Shown here piece after piece: positions 25,141 through 34,696 of a stretch of DNA of 42,964 nt. The stretch lies in the NCBI GenBank assembly GCA_027619375.1, contig JAQCFL010000005.1, forward strand, positions 1 to 42,964, written 5' to 3'. Under the pieces are notes generated by a model. That model saw only the letters and a program-made list of their open reading frames with translations, was not told where the DNA came from and did no database searches. The first letter of the stretch is position 1; each line of letters opens with the position of its first letter. Position numbers and translations under genes: made by a program. Source of the stretch: Verrucomicrobiota bacterium (GTDB lineage Bacteria > Verrucomicrobiota > Verrucomicrobiia > Verrucomicrobiales > Akkermansiaceae).

Positions 25141-26012
25141 GCGCGACGCCTAAGACCATCCAGATCTTCCTGCCGGGCGGCGACCCGAGAGGCATCCGTA
25201 TCGCCGAGATCACCACCCGCATCGTGCAAGTGATCGAAGTGCCCCGCAGCCTGCTCGGGGATTTTCTGCAAATGCCAGAGTGCAGCCAGGTAGGCATTTA
25301 CTACTTGATCGGTGAGTCGGAAAATGGGGAGCCCAAGGTTTACATTGGCCAAACTGGAGAGTTGGGGAAGCGTTTGCGCCAACACAACAGCGACGAAAGA
25401 AGAGATTTCTGGGAGCGAGCGCTGGTTCTCATTTCTCGCACGAACAGCCTAACCCAGACACACGCGCTCTTCTTAGAGTGGCACAGTCTGCAAATGGCAA
25501 AAGCGGCAGGCCGTTATTCCGATGAAAACGGCAACAATGGCAGTAAGCCCCACACCCCTGCGCCGCTAGAGGCGGAGTGCCTCGAAATCTTCGACACTGG
25601 GCGCACGCTGATAGCCTCACTCGGCTTCCCGATCTTCAATCCCCTGGTGAGCCCAACCTCGGAGCCGAATACCGACGAACTCTTCTATTGCAAAGGCTCG
25701 GGCGCGAACGGCAGCGGCGTTTTCACACCGGAAGGATTCGTTGTCCTCAAGGGCTCCACCGGTAGACGCGAGAATGTGCCATCCATCGCCGGAACCGCCA
25801 CCGAGCGAGCCCGCGAGAAGCTCCTTGGCACAGACGTGGTGCGCATCGACGGCGATACCATCATCTTCGAGAAAGACCACCTGTTCGCCTCGCCCAGCGC
25901 CGCCGCAATCGCACTCAAGGGGCGCACGGCCAACGGGTGGGTGGAGTGGAAGAATGCGCTGAACAAGACCCTCGACGAGGTCAAGCGACAACAGCCAGAA
26001 GAAGCTTCATGA
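25137..26012 (+). CDS. GIY-YIG nuclease-domain protein with DUF4357
   Basis: A 291-residue protein. A GIY-YIG nuclease domain occupies about residues 48-135: VGIYYLIGE (GIY at 53-55), KVYIGQTGELGKRLRQH (YIG at 69-71, with the following Arg), and the metal-binding Glu probably in FLEWHSL near 114. The C-terminal part (about 235-280, FASPSAAAIALKGRTANGWVEWKN) matches DUF4357. This domain pair is often encoded inside type I restriction loci. It overlaps hsdS and hsdR by 4 bases each, so it is translated with them. Role inferred: an accessory nuclease or control factor of the system. Confidence 0.85.
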   Translation: MSATPKTIQIFLPGGDPRGIRIAEITTRIVQVIEVPRSLLGDFLQMPECSQVGIYYLIGESENGEPKVYIGQTGELGKRLRQHNSDERRDFWERALVLISRTNSLTQTHALFLEWHSLQMAKAAGRYSDENGNNGSKPHTPAPLEAECLEIFDTGRTLIASLGFPIFNPLVSPTSEPNTDELFYCKGSGANGSGVFTPEGFVVLKGSTGRRENVPSIAGTATERAREKLLGTDVVRIDGDTIIFEKDHLFASPSAAAIALKGRTANGWVEWKNALNKTLDEVKRQQPEEAS

Positions 26013-29000
26013 GTCTGCACAAAGAGATCAGCTTCGAGGACGAGATTTGCGACTACCTCGCCGCTCACGATTGGTTGTATTCGGATAATTCCCAGGACTA
26101 TGATAGAGTGCGCGCGCTTTACCCTCCAGATGTGCTGGCGTGGGTGCAAGAGACGCAGCCAAAGGCATGGGAAACCCTCACCAAGAATCACGGTGGGGGA
26201 GCGGAGGCCACCTTGCTGGATCGATTGCGCCAACAACTGGACCAACGTGGCACGCTAGATGTGTTGCGGCACGGCGTCGAGATGCTCGGCCTGCGGAAGC
26301 CGCTCATGGTCGCCCAGTTCAAACCTGCTTTCGGGCTCAACCCTGACATCCTTACCCGCTACCAGGCTAATCGGCTCCGAGTGGTGCGGCAGGTGCGCTA
26401 CTCTCTACACAACGAGAACAGCATCGACCTCGTGCTCTTCCTCAATGGCCTAGCAGTCGCCACGGTCGAACTAAAGACGGACTTCACTCAAAGCATTGGC
26501 GACGCGATCGACCAGTATCGTTATGACCGCAATCCCAAGCCAAAGGGCCAGGCCGCCGAGCCGTTGCTGTCCTTCCCAAGCGGCGCACTGGTGCATTTCG
26601 CGGTGAGCAATAGTGAAGTCCACATGGTCACCAAGCTGGCCGGGAAAGCGACTGTGTTTCTGCCCTTTAACCAGGGCAACGACGGCGCGAAGGGCAACCC
26701 GGAGAACCCGAAGGGCGGTCACCGCACCGCTTACCTTTGGGAGCTGGTGTGGGAGCGCGAGGGTTGGCTGGAAATCCTTGGCCGCTACATGATCGCCCAG
26801 CGGGACAAGAAGAAGCAGATCGAGAAGGTGATCTTCCCCCGCTACCAGCAACTCGACGTGACCCGCAAGCTGCAAGCCGCTGTGCTGGAGGACGGGCCCG
26901 GGGCAAAGTATCTGATCCAGCACTCGGCGGGATCGGGCAAGACCAACTCCATCGCCTGGACAGCGCACTTCCTCGCCGAACTACACGATGCCGAGCACAA
27001 GAAGATGTTCGACACTGTGATCGTGGTCTCGGACCGCAACGTGATCGACGCCCAGCTCCAGGACGCCCTCTTCGACTTTGAGCGCAAGACCGGCGTGGTG
27101 GCCACCATCAAGGGCAAAGGCGGCAGCAAGAGCGCGGAGCTGGCTGAGGCGCTCTCCGGCACCAAGAAGATCGTCGTCTGCACCATTCAGACCTTCCCTT
27201 TCGCGCTGGAGGCCGTCAGAAAACTAGCCGCCACAGATGGGAAACGCTTCGCCGTCATCGCCGACGAGGCGCACAGCTCTCAGACAGGAGATGCTGCCGC
27301 AAGCCTAAAGGCCGTTCTCAATGCCAAGGAACTTGCTGAGCTTGAAGATGGAGGAGGCGTGAGCACAGAAGACCTCCTGGTAGCGCAGATGACCGCTCGC
27401 GCTGACGATAAGGGCATCACCTTTGTGGCCTTCACGGCGACCCCGAAAGCGAAAACGTTAGAGATCTTCGGTAGTCGCTCTGATCCAACACGCAAGCCTG
27501 CCAAGGATAACGTGCCCTATCCCTTTCACGTCTATTCCATGCGTCAGGCCATCGAGGAAGGTTTCATCCTCGATGTCTTACAGAACTACACGAGCTACAA
27601 ACTAGCATTCAAACTCGCTCATGAAGGCAAGGACTACGATCAGATAACCGTGGTTCGCGATGAGGCGATGAAAGGCATCATGGGTTGGGTTCGCCTTCAT
27701 CCTTACAACATCTCACAGAAAGTCGAGATCGTGGTGGAGCACTTCCGCGAGTATGTCTCTCCACTTCTCGATGGTAAGGGAAAAGCGATGATCGTCGTGG
27801 GCAGTCGCGTAGAGGCGGTGCGGTGGAAACTGGCGGTAGAGAAATACATCAAAAGTCGCGGCTACGCGATTGGAACTCTCGTGGCATTCTCTGGAACTGT
27901 AACCGACAAGGATTCCGGTCCTGACGATTTCACCGAATTCAGCAAGACGCTCAACCCTGGCCTCAGCGGTCGAGACATCCGCGAAGCCTTCAAAGGCGAC
28001 GAGTATCAGATCCTGCTAGTAGCGAATAAGTTCCAGACCGGCTTCGATCAACCCCTGCTGTGCGGCATGTATGTCGATAAGCGACTAGCAGGTATCCAGG
28101 CTGTGCAAACACTCTCCCGCCTCAATCGTTGTCATCCAGGCAAGGACACCACCTTCGTGGTGGATTTTGTCAACGATCCGAAGGACGTGCTGGAGGCCTT
28201 CAAGACCTACCACACCACCGCGGAGCTGTCGTCCACCACCGATCCGGACCTCGTCTTCAACTTGCGGGCGAAGCTGGATGGCGCCGGACACTACGACGAC
28301 TTCGAGGTCGATCGCGTCGTGGCGGTCGAACTGAAACCGGGTGCCAAGCAGAGCGAGCTGGTGGCCGCCCTGGAGCCTGTGGCAAACCGCCTCATGACCC
28401 GCTACAAGGCCGCACAGGAGGCTCTGAAGATTGGGAAGGCCAAGGGGGACGAAACGGCCAGCAAGGCCGCACGGGACGATTTGGACGCCCTCATCCTGTT
28501 CAAGGGTGACATGGGAGCCTTCATCCGGCTCTACACCTTCCTTTCCCAGATCTTTGACTACGGGAACACGGAAATCGAGAAGCGGTCCATCTTCTTCAAG
28601 CGCCTGCTCCCTTTGCTAGAGTTCGGCCGGGAGCGCGACGGGGTGGATCTCTCGAAGGTGATCCTAACCCACCACAATCTCAAAAATCATGGGAAAGCGA
28701 TCATGCCGCTGGCCGAGGGCGATTCTCCATCCCTCGCACCCCTAACCGAAACCGGAACAGGCCGGGTGCAGGACAAGGAGAAGGCCTACCTCACGGAAAT
28801 CATTCAGAAGGTCAACGACCTCTTTGACGGCGAACTCACCGACCAGGACAAGCTGGTCTACGTGAACAACGTCATCAAAGGGAAGCTGCTGGAATCGGAG
28901 AAGCTCCGGCAGCAGGCCTCCAACAACACCAAGGAGCAGTTCGCCAACTCGCCCGACCTGAAATCCGAGCTACTCAACGCGATCATGGGTGCCCTGGATG

Positions 29001-29119
29001 CTCATACGGTCATGAGTACCCAGGCGCTCAACTCCCCCACCGTGCAGCAGGGGATGAAGGACATCCTCCTCAACCACGTGGGCCTTTGGGAGACGCTACG
29101 TGAGCCGGTGACGAGTTAA
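26009..29119 (+). CDS. hsdR: Type I R-M restriction subunit HsdR
   Basis: A 1036-residue protein; the start is the ATG overlapping the previous stop, and a further in-frame start 72 bp upstream lies inside that gene. The N-terminal nuclease domain shows D140 and ELK (154-156), the D...ExK motif. The SF2 translocase has Walker A HSAGSGKT (305-312), DEAH (419-422), FTATP (474-478), and the late motif NKFQTGFDQPLL followed by QTLSRLNR. The C-terminal region is helical and docks on the methylase. It cleaves unmodified DNA after ATP-driven translocation and needs HsdM and HsdS. All motifs are intact, in contrast to hsdM. Confidence 0.93.
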   Translation: MSLHKEISFEDEICDYLAAHDWLYSDNSQDYDRVRALYPPDVLAWVQETQPKAWETLTKNHGGGAEATLLDRLRQQLDQRGTLDVLRHGVEMLGLRKPLMVAQFKPAFGLNPDILTRYQANRLRVVRQVRYSLHNENSIDLVLFLNGLAVATVELKTDFTQSIGDAIDQYRYDRNPKPKGQAAEPLLSFPSGALVHFAVSNSEVHMVTKLAGKATVFLPFNQGNDGAKGNPENPKGGHRTAYLWELVWEREGWLEILGRYMIAQRDKKKQIEKVIFPRYQQLDVTRKLQAAVLEDGPGAKYLIQHSAGSGKTNSIAWTAHFLAELHDAEHKKMFDTVIVVSDRNVIDAQLQDALFDFERKTGVVATIKGKGGSKSAELAEALSGTKKIVVCTIQTFPFALEAVRKLAATDGKRFAVIADEAHSSQTGDAAASLKAVLNAKELAELEDGGGVSTEDLLVAQMTARADDKGITFVAFTATPKAKTLEIFGSRSDPTRKPAKDNVPYPFHVYSMRQAIEEGFILDVLQNYTSYKLAFKLAHEGKDYDQITVVRDEAMKGIMGWVRLHPYNISQKVEIVVEHFREYVSPLLDGKGKAMIVVGSRVEAVRWKLAVEKYIKSRGYAIGTLVAFSGTVTDKDSGPDDFTEFSKTLNPGLSGRDIREAFKGDEYQILLVANKFQTGFDQPLLCGMYVDKRLAGIQAVQTLSRLNRCHPGKDTTFVVDFVNDPKDVLEAFKTYHTTAELSSTTDPDLVFNLRAKLDGAGHYDDFEVDRVVAVELKPGAKQSELVAALEPVANRLMTRYKAAQEALKIGKAKGDETASKAARDDLDALILFKGDMGAFIRLYTFLSQIFDYGNTEIEKRSIFFKRLLPLLEFGRERDGVDLSKVILTHHNLKNHGKAIMPLAEGDSPSLAPLTETGTGRVQDKEKAYLTEIIQKVNDLFDGELTDQDKLVYVNNVIKGKLLESEKLRQQASNNTKEQFANSPDLKSELLNAIMGALDAHTVMSTQALNSPTVQQGMKDILLNHVGLWETLREPVTS

Positions 29120-29194
29120 AGTTCCATTTGGGGAATCCGACCATGGCCCCCTGGACACCGCCCACAAAGCGGATCACCTCCACCTGACTGTCCC

Positions 29195-30583
29195 TCACGC
29201 CACCAACTCCTGCAGGGGTCCCGCGATCTCCAGGTCCTTCAACCGGGCATCCAGCTGTCCGAAATGATCGGCGGAGGAGGCACCGGTGGCTTGGAGGATG
29301 GTGGTGTACCAGTTGCCGATGGTCTTGTGCCCGGCCGTCATGTAAGACGGATAGCGGAGATAGCGTCCCGCGGTCTTGAGGCCGATATTCCTGCCGCCCA
29401 CCACGATGAAGGGCCAGTTTTGCCGCACCGAGTGGTGGGAGTCGGCCTGGTCGCTCATGTAGATGATCATGGTGTTGTCGAGCATCGTCCCGTCGCCCTC
29501 CGGAACGGCGGCCAGCTTGTCGGCCAGCTTGGCGACCTGCTCGATCTGGAACCTGCGGATCACGTCCCGCGCCTCGGCCGACTTCATTCCGTTGTCGGTG
29601 GTCTTGTTGTGGCCGATGTCATGGACACTGGTCCGCTTGAATCCGAAGCTCTCGTACTTCGCGCTGAGCCAGTCGGCCCGGATTGAGATCACGTTGGTCA
29701 GGCCGGTGATGAGGGAGGCCGCCGCGAGGTCGAAGAAGACCGAGACGCGGTCCGTGAAGTCCTTCGAAGAATACTGGGTGGTCAACTCCGGGGCATTCTT
29801 CTCGATGGCCTCCCGCATGCCGGCCAGCAGTTCGTTTCTTCCGCGCACGGACTCGAAGGCGGCGAGGTAGTGGTCGAGCTTCTCCCGCTCCGGCTCGCTC
29901 ACCTGCCGCGAGATCCGCTTCGCGTCATCCGCGAGGAAATCGAGCAGGTTGTCCTGCAGGTCGAACTCCTTCTTTCCGCCGCTGGCAAGGTCCACCACGC
30001 TTCCGAAAAGCTGGCGGTAGGCCTTCTCGGCGCTGGCCTGAAAGGGCATCGGGTTGTTCTGCCCGTAAGCCGATATTTTCGGGAACACGGCGGTCTCCTG
30101 CACGAGCGGGCCGAAGTTGTTGCCGATGCTGTGCCCATTCGGGGCGAATCCGTAGTTGGCAAAGGGGGCCGTAAGATGCTTTCCGAGAATGCAGTCGATG
30201 GTGGCCGCCCCCGGCTTCTCCGGGGAGTGGTGGCAGCTCAACGCCCCGTAGTAGGCGGAGTGGTTGCCCTGGAAGTTCGCCCCTGAGAGCCCTTCCATGA
30301 TCATGAGCTGGTCCTTGTGGGGCTCAAGCGACTGGAGGGTGGGTGCCAACCGCATGTCCTTGAGCGAAACATCGACGAGGCTGCCGTCGCCTTCCGGAAG
30401 GCCAAGCGGGCGGATCGCCTCGGCGGTCAGTCCGCTGGACTTCACCACGAACACAAAGCGCTTCGGGATGTCCTCGAGCCGGCCGGCCGCCTGGGCCTCC
30501 ATTTGGCGGAGGAGCGGTCCGAAGGCCAGCCCTCCGGCGCTGAGTGCCATGCCTTTTGCGAAATTTCTGCGGCCTGTTATCAT
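29195..30583 (-). CDS. DUF1552 protein, Tat-type signal
   Basis: A 462-residue protein with a twin-arginine-like start (GRRNFAKGMALSAGGLAFGP). The body matches DUF1552: FVFVVKSSGLTAEAIRPLG, the helical LLDFLADDAKRISRQVSEPE region with EREKLDHYLAAFESVR, and a DUF1501-like end with YMSDQADSHHSVRQNWPFIV. It lies 12 bp downstream of the DUF1592/1588 gene on the same strand, the standard partner in PVC genomes. It is exported; function unproven. Convergent with hsdR; the 75 bp between has no clear terminator. Confidence 0.85.
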   Translation of the reverse strand: MITGRRNFAKGMALSAGGLAFGPLLRQMEAQAAGRLEDIPKRFVFVVKSSGLTAEAIRPLGLPEGDGSLVDVSLKDMRLAPTLQSLEPHKDQLMIMEGLSGANFQGNHSAYYGALSCHHSPEKPGAATIDCILGKHLTAPFANYGFAPNGHSIGNNFGPLVQETAVFPKISAYGQNNPMPFQASAEKAYRQLFGSVVDLASGGKKEFDLQDNLLDFLADDAKRISRQVSEPEREKLDHYLAAFESVRGRNELLAGMREAIEKNAPELTTQYSSKDFTDRVSVFFDLAAASLITGLTNVISIRADWLSAKYESFGFKRTSVHDIGHNKTTDNGMKSAEARDVIRRFQIEQVAKLADKLAAVPEGDGTMLDNTMIIYMSDQADSHHSVRQNWPFIVVGGRNIGLKTAGRYLRYPSYMTAGHKTIGNWYTTILQATGASSADHFGQLDARLKDLEIAGPLQELVA

Positions 30584-30595
30584 GATTGGTGGTGG

Positions 30596-32803
30596 TTACT
30601 TGCGGTAGAGGAACGAATCGGAGGTCAGGAACGAGACGAGGATCTCGCTGAACTTGCCGCCGCTCGCCAGGTATGCCTGGTCGGCCGCAATGAGGGTCTT
30701 CGAGTCGCTCAGCATCTCGTTGCGGCCCATCCAAAAGCGGAAGGCGTGGCGGATGATGGACTGGCGGACCCGCTCCGACTTGGCCAGGCGGTGCACGAAC
30801 TCGCTGGCGTCCTTCACGGGTCCGTCGATGTCCTTCTCGCCCGTTCCGGAAATCTCCCCCGAAGTGTCGAAGACGCGCTCCTCCAAGTCTCCGGATTCCA
30901 GCCCGGCCTTGATCTGGGCCGGATTCAGCTGGGTCTCGAAGTGCTCGTTCTTCTTGTTGTAATACATTCCGGTGCGGATCCAGCCGCGGTCGGTGAAGCT
31001 CTCGAAGGGCATGCCCAGGGGGTTGAAGGTGCGGTGGCACTTCCAGCACGCCTCGGCCTGCGTGACCTCAAAGCGCTCGCGCAGAGTCTTGTCGTGGTCC
31101 TCCGGGATCTTGGCATCCACCCCGAGCGGAAGGTCCGGCACGCTGCCGGCAAGGAGCTTCTCTCGGATCCAGATGCCACGGTGCACGGGGTCGTTGGCAT
31201 CGTTTGTGGAGAAGGTGATGAGCCAGCTCGGATCGGTGAGAATCCCGGCGCGGAAGGTGACATCGGGCAGCTTTTCGGCGCTTTTTCTGTGTTCCTCGAA
31301 GGCTGCGTTCTCCTCGGCGTGCTTCTCCGGCGGCAGGGTCCGGAGCTTCTGCTCGTGGCGCTTGGTGAGCAGTGCGATCATCTGTTCCCGGTTGTTGTTG
31401 AAGCGGGGGGAGCTGAGGAGTTCCTCGATGACGTTGTGGTCCTCGTTGAGGATCGCGGCGATGTGGCCCTGCGGCGCACCGACGAGGGCCCGCCCGCCGA
31501 TTCCCCCTCCGGGGCTGTCCTTGAAGACTCCCTCGGCCTTCGGATACTGGAAGAACTCCTCGAAAAACCTCACCACGCGCGGGTAGTAGCCAAAGCCGTG
31601 CTCACCCTCCTGCACGAGACGGGAAAAGAAGGCTGCCGGGAAATTCTTGCGGATCGGCGGGGATCCGGCTGCCACCATCTTTCGCACCACCAACTCGATG
31701 TCCTCGCGGGAGGACAGCTGCCCGGCGGCGAGGGCCTCCCGGATGATCGGGACATCCGCGGTGGGGGAATCGGTGAAGGCGTAGGAGAGGGCGAGGGCCA
31801 CCTCCTGCGGGGCCAACATGCGCCGTCCGTGTTCGTCCTCCGGTCCGCGGCCGAGTTCCAGCCGGTAAACCGCCTCGGTCGAGAGGTAGATGCCGAGCAG
31901 GGAAACCCCCAAGCCGGTCTCGTTGCCCGCCCGCTTGATGTTGGCCTCCATGAACGCGAGATGGCGGGTCATTTCCTCCTCCGCGATCGGCCGTCCGGTG
32001 GCCCGTTCGAACTCCTCGCGGATGACGCGCTCCATCGCTTCACGGGTCGGAGGGCCCTTGGCCTCCGAGATGGCCTTGAAGCTCTCCTTTCCCGGAACCG
32101 TCACGAGCTTGCCGGCGTCCGGCCCCCAACTCGTCGGGGCAAGCTGCCGGTCGTGCATCTGGTCCGAGATGATGTCCTCCATGGTCATCTTCAGCGAGAG
32201 GAAGTCTGATTCACCCATGACCTCCTGGGAGGCGTAGTCGCGGATGCCGTTTGCCTTGGATTGGAAGGTGATCGGCTCGGCCTCCAGTCCGCCCTGCACG
32301 ATATCCTGGTAGCGCTTCCCACGGAAGACGTGCGGGCTCATCCGCCACAGGCGCGCCGGGGTGTAGGGCAGTTCGTCGATCTCGCCGTTGAAGAGAAGCT
32401 CGTGGCTCACGCGGTTCCCGTAATCCGGAAGGAGAAGGCGGGACTGGACCTCGAAGCCCTTTCCGGCCGCGATGAGCTGGTCCTGAATCCAGACGACGAT
32501 TTCCTCCCGCTCCGCGGCGCTGGGCTGGGGCTTTTCCTCGGGCGGCATTTCGCCGGTCTGGAGCTGCTCGAGGACCCGCTCCCAGAGGGCCATGGTGTCA
32601 CCATTTTCGAAATCCGCGTCGATCTCATGCAGGGCGACCTTTCCCTTCTTCTTCTCCTCGCCGTGGCACTTGATGCAGTGCGTGTCGAGGACAGCCCGGA
32701 TGCCGGGGTGGAGGGCGGTGGGTTCGGCGGCCATCGCGGGCCTCGCAGAAAGCACGATCGCGCCGACAAAGATAATCACCGGTCTCATAAGGGAAATCGT
32801 CAT
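30596..32803 (-). CDS. Cytochrome c + DUF1587/1592/1588/1585 protein
   Basis: I start at MTISLMRPV (32803); MRPVIIFVG at 32788 is equally possible, and the earlier ATG at 32872 adds a poor leader. The signal peptide ends at PAMAAE. A PSCyt1-type haem motif CIKCH follows about 15 residues later. DUF1592 and its neighbours fill the middle (RLWRMSPHVFRGKRYQDIVQ, LALSYAFTDSPTADVPI). DUF1588 is clear: HRGIWIREKLLAGSVPDLPL, then a second haem-like CWKCHRTFNPLGMPFESF. DUF1585 ends it (FSEILVSFLTSDSFLYRK). The next gene is a DUF1552 protein 12 bp away. Probably a periplasmic multidomain redox protein; substrate unknown. 32804-33107 holds its promoter region, but no motif stands out. Confidence 0.85.
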   Translation of the reverse strand: MTISLMRPVIIFVGAIVLSARPAMAAEPTALHPGIRAVLDTHCIKCHGEEKKKGKVALHEIDADFENGDTMALWERVLEQLQTGEMPPEEKPQPSAAEREEIVVWIQDQLIAAGKGFEVQSRLLLPDYGNRVSHELLFNGEIDELPYTPARLWRMSPHVFRGKRYQDIVQGGLEAEPITFQSKANGIRDYASQEVMGESDFLSLKMTMEDIISDQMHDRQLAPTSWGPDAGKLVTVPGKESFKAISEAKGPPTREAMERVIREEFERATGRPIAEEEMTRHLAFMEANIKRAGNETGLGVSLLGIYLSTEAVYRLELGRGPEDEHGRRMLAPQEVALALSYAFTDSPTADVPIIREALAAGQLSSREDIELVVRKMVAAGSPPIRKNFPAAFFSRLVQEGEHGFGYYPRVVRFFEEFFQYPKAEGVFKDSPGGGIGGRALVGAPQGHIAAILNEDHNVIEELLSSPRFNNNREQMIALLTKRHEQKLRTLPPEKHAEENAAFEEHRKSAEKLPDVTFRAGILTDPSWLITFSTNDANDPVHRGIWIREKLLAGSVPDLPLGVDAKIPEDHDKTLRERFEVTQAEACWKCHRTFNPLGMPFESFTDRGWIRTGMYYNKKNEHFETQLNPAQIKAGLESGDLEERVFDTSGEISGTGEKDIDGPVKDASEFVHRLAKSERVRQSIIRHAFRFWMGRNEMLSDSKTLIAADQAYLASGGKFSEILVSFLTSDSFLYRK

Positions 32804-33107
32804 CTTGGGAAAGGGCGTCAAGGGGAGCGTGGAGGCTCCACCGGGGCGGCTGATGACTTGGCGGGTTGGCATGGGAGGTTCGACAGGGGTCGTTTACGGG
32901 CCTGGCCGGGCGGTTGTTCAAGAAAATCGTAAGAAAATGGCCCCGGCCAGGCGCCTTGGTGGACCTGCTCGTTCACGAGGCCGCTTACCGGAACTCGTCA
33001 TGCTCTGCTTTGAACACCTCCTTTTCCGGTCGTCTTCGCCACCGATACCGCCCCCGACCAACTGCCGCCAATTCTTCAATCCGCCTTCATGCGCCCGATC
33101 TCCACGC

Positions 33108-34676
33108 TCAAGGCTGCCCCCCATCCTCGGGTGGCCTGTCCCGCCCCCCTTCGGAAGCACCGGGCGCACTCGAAGACTCGCCCGTCCCCACCAATCCAAA
33201 GCGCTCCAAAACCCGCCGTTCCAGGTAGGGATAAAACGGATTCCACCGCTGCCGGAGCACCTCCTGGGCCGGAATGCGCAGCACCCCCTTCTCGCCTCGC
33301 AGCGCTGCCGCACCAATCTGAAAACCCGCACTCTCCGCCTTCCCAACCGACCCGTACAGCGGGTCGTCGCCGGGAAAGGGCAGGGCCACGTGCGAAAGGG
33401 AGTAAATCCGGGGCGGCCAGCGCATTCCGGTATCGGCCTGCACGTAGGCCCCTTGCCCCGGAGCCCAGGAACGCACCACCACCCGCTCATCCATCGCACT
33501 CGCGTTGGTGAGCACCGTGAACTCAAATGCCCGTGTCGGATCACCCAACACCAGCCCGATCTCGTCCTTCGGATCCCCGCTGAGCAAGGCCCCCACCACG
33601 GGGTTGCGGTTGAGGTCGAAGACAACAAGCTCGTGATGGTTCGCAGGCAACCGCGCGAACAGGTCGCTCACCAGGGCGGTCACCGATACGGTGGCATCCA
33701 CCGCGGACTGAAAGGCGATCACCGGCGGAAGGTCATCCAATGTCCCTGCCTCCGCCAACGCGGCCACCTTCTCGCGGTTCACGGTCGTCAACTCATGCGC
33801 CAGATTCCCCGCATTGGCGGGAAATGAATTGTATTTGAAGGGATCGTATTCGGGATTGACCGAGGTCCAGGCCAGCTTCTTCAAACCCAGCAAACGACCG
33901 ACCCTCTCCTGCCAGATGAACCCGGACGCCATCTTGCTCACCCCGATCTCCGGCGAGATCAGCACAATTCCATCAGGCCGGGGGAGCTCGGAATTCTCCA
34001 ACGCGGAGAGCGCGTATTGCACGGCCAACGCCCCGCCATTCGAGTAGCCCACCACGTAAAGTGGCCGCCCTCCGGACCGCTCCTGCAAATGCCGCATCGC
34101 CAACTCCACCGCCGCAGCCATGTCCTGCCACTTCGTCCGGGTCAGGGCGGCCGGCACCGTGCCATGCCCGGGCACCCGCAACCCCAGCACGTAGGCCCCC
34201 CCGGCCTGCAGGCGCTCCCCGATAGGACGCAGGCTGTAGGGCGAATCACTCAAACCGTGAATCAGCAAAACCGCCGCTTCAGGTTTGCCGGAGGCGGTGT
34301 CCGGAGCCAGTTCGTAGCTCCGATTCCAGTTGCGGGACCAGCGCACCGGATCCGACCGGCTGCCGCGCTCGTAGCGGTTGATCGAAACGCCCTCCGCCGC
34401 GCCCGTCCGATCATAGACCTCCCTCTCAAGTTCCGCGAAAAGTCGCTCCTCCAACTTCAAATACTCGTCGAACGTGTCCTCCGGATTGGAGGCCGTGAAC
34501 TCCTCCTTGAGCTTCACGGTGTGCCAAAGATCGAGATCCGGCTTGTCGTTCAGGGAATTGATCCCCAACACCAGCAGCGCCAACACCGCACCGCACCCCG
34601 CGCAAGCGATGATCTTGCCCGCCCGAATCGCAATCCGCTTCAACTTCCGCCGCCTGGTCTGGCCTTTCACCCTCAT
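33108..34676 (-). CDS. Membrane-anchored alpha/beta hydrolase
   Basis: A 522-residue protein. I choose the ATG giving MRVKGQTRRRK (34676) because it puts a basic stretch before the membrane segment (about residues 20-42, IIACAGCGAVLALLVLGI) and lies 20 bp after the previous stop; an ATG at 34754 would overlap the upstream gene. The fold is a lipase-like alpha/beta hydrolase: VLLIHGLSDSPYSLRPIGE (oxyanion loop), the nucleophile elbow GYSNGG, an acid candidate in SAVDATVSV and a His candidate in LSHVALPF. It is the last gene of the carbohydrate operon. Likely a carboxylesterase of the cell envelope; substrate unknown. Confidence 0.75.
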   Translation of the reverse strand: MRVKGQTRRRKLKRIAIRAGKIIACAGCGAVLALLVLGINSLNDKPDLDLWHTVKLKEEFTASNPEDTFDEYLKLEERLFAELEREVYDRTGAAEGVSINRYERGSRSDPVRWSRNWNRSYELAPDTASGKPEAAVLLIHGLSDSPYSLRPIGERLQAGGAYVLGLRVPGHGTVPAALTRTKWQDMAAAVELAMRHLQERSGGRPLYVVGYSNGGALAVQYALSALENSELPRPDGIVLISPEIGVSKMASGFIWQERVGRLLGLKKLAWTSVNPEYDPFKYNSFPANAGNLAHELTTVNREKVAALAEAGTLDDLPPVIAFQSAVDATVSVTALVSDLFARLPANHHELVVFDLNRNPVVGALLSGDPKDEIGLVLGDPTRAFEFTVLTNASAMDERVVVRSWAPGQGAYVQADTGMRWPPRIYSLSHVALPFPGDDPLYGSVGKAESAGFQIGAAALRGEKGVLRIPAQEVLRQRWNPFYPYLERRVLERFGLVGTGESSSAPGASEGGRDRPPEDGGQP

Positions 34677-34696
34677 ACTCCCAAAGAACGACCACC

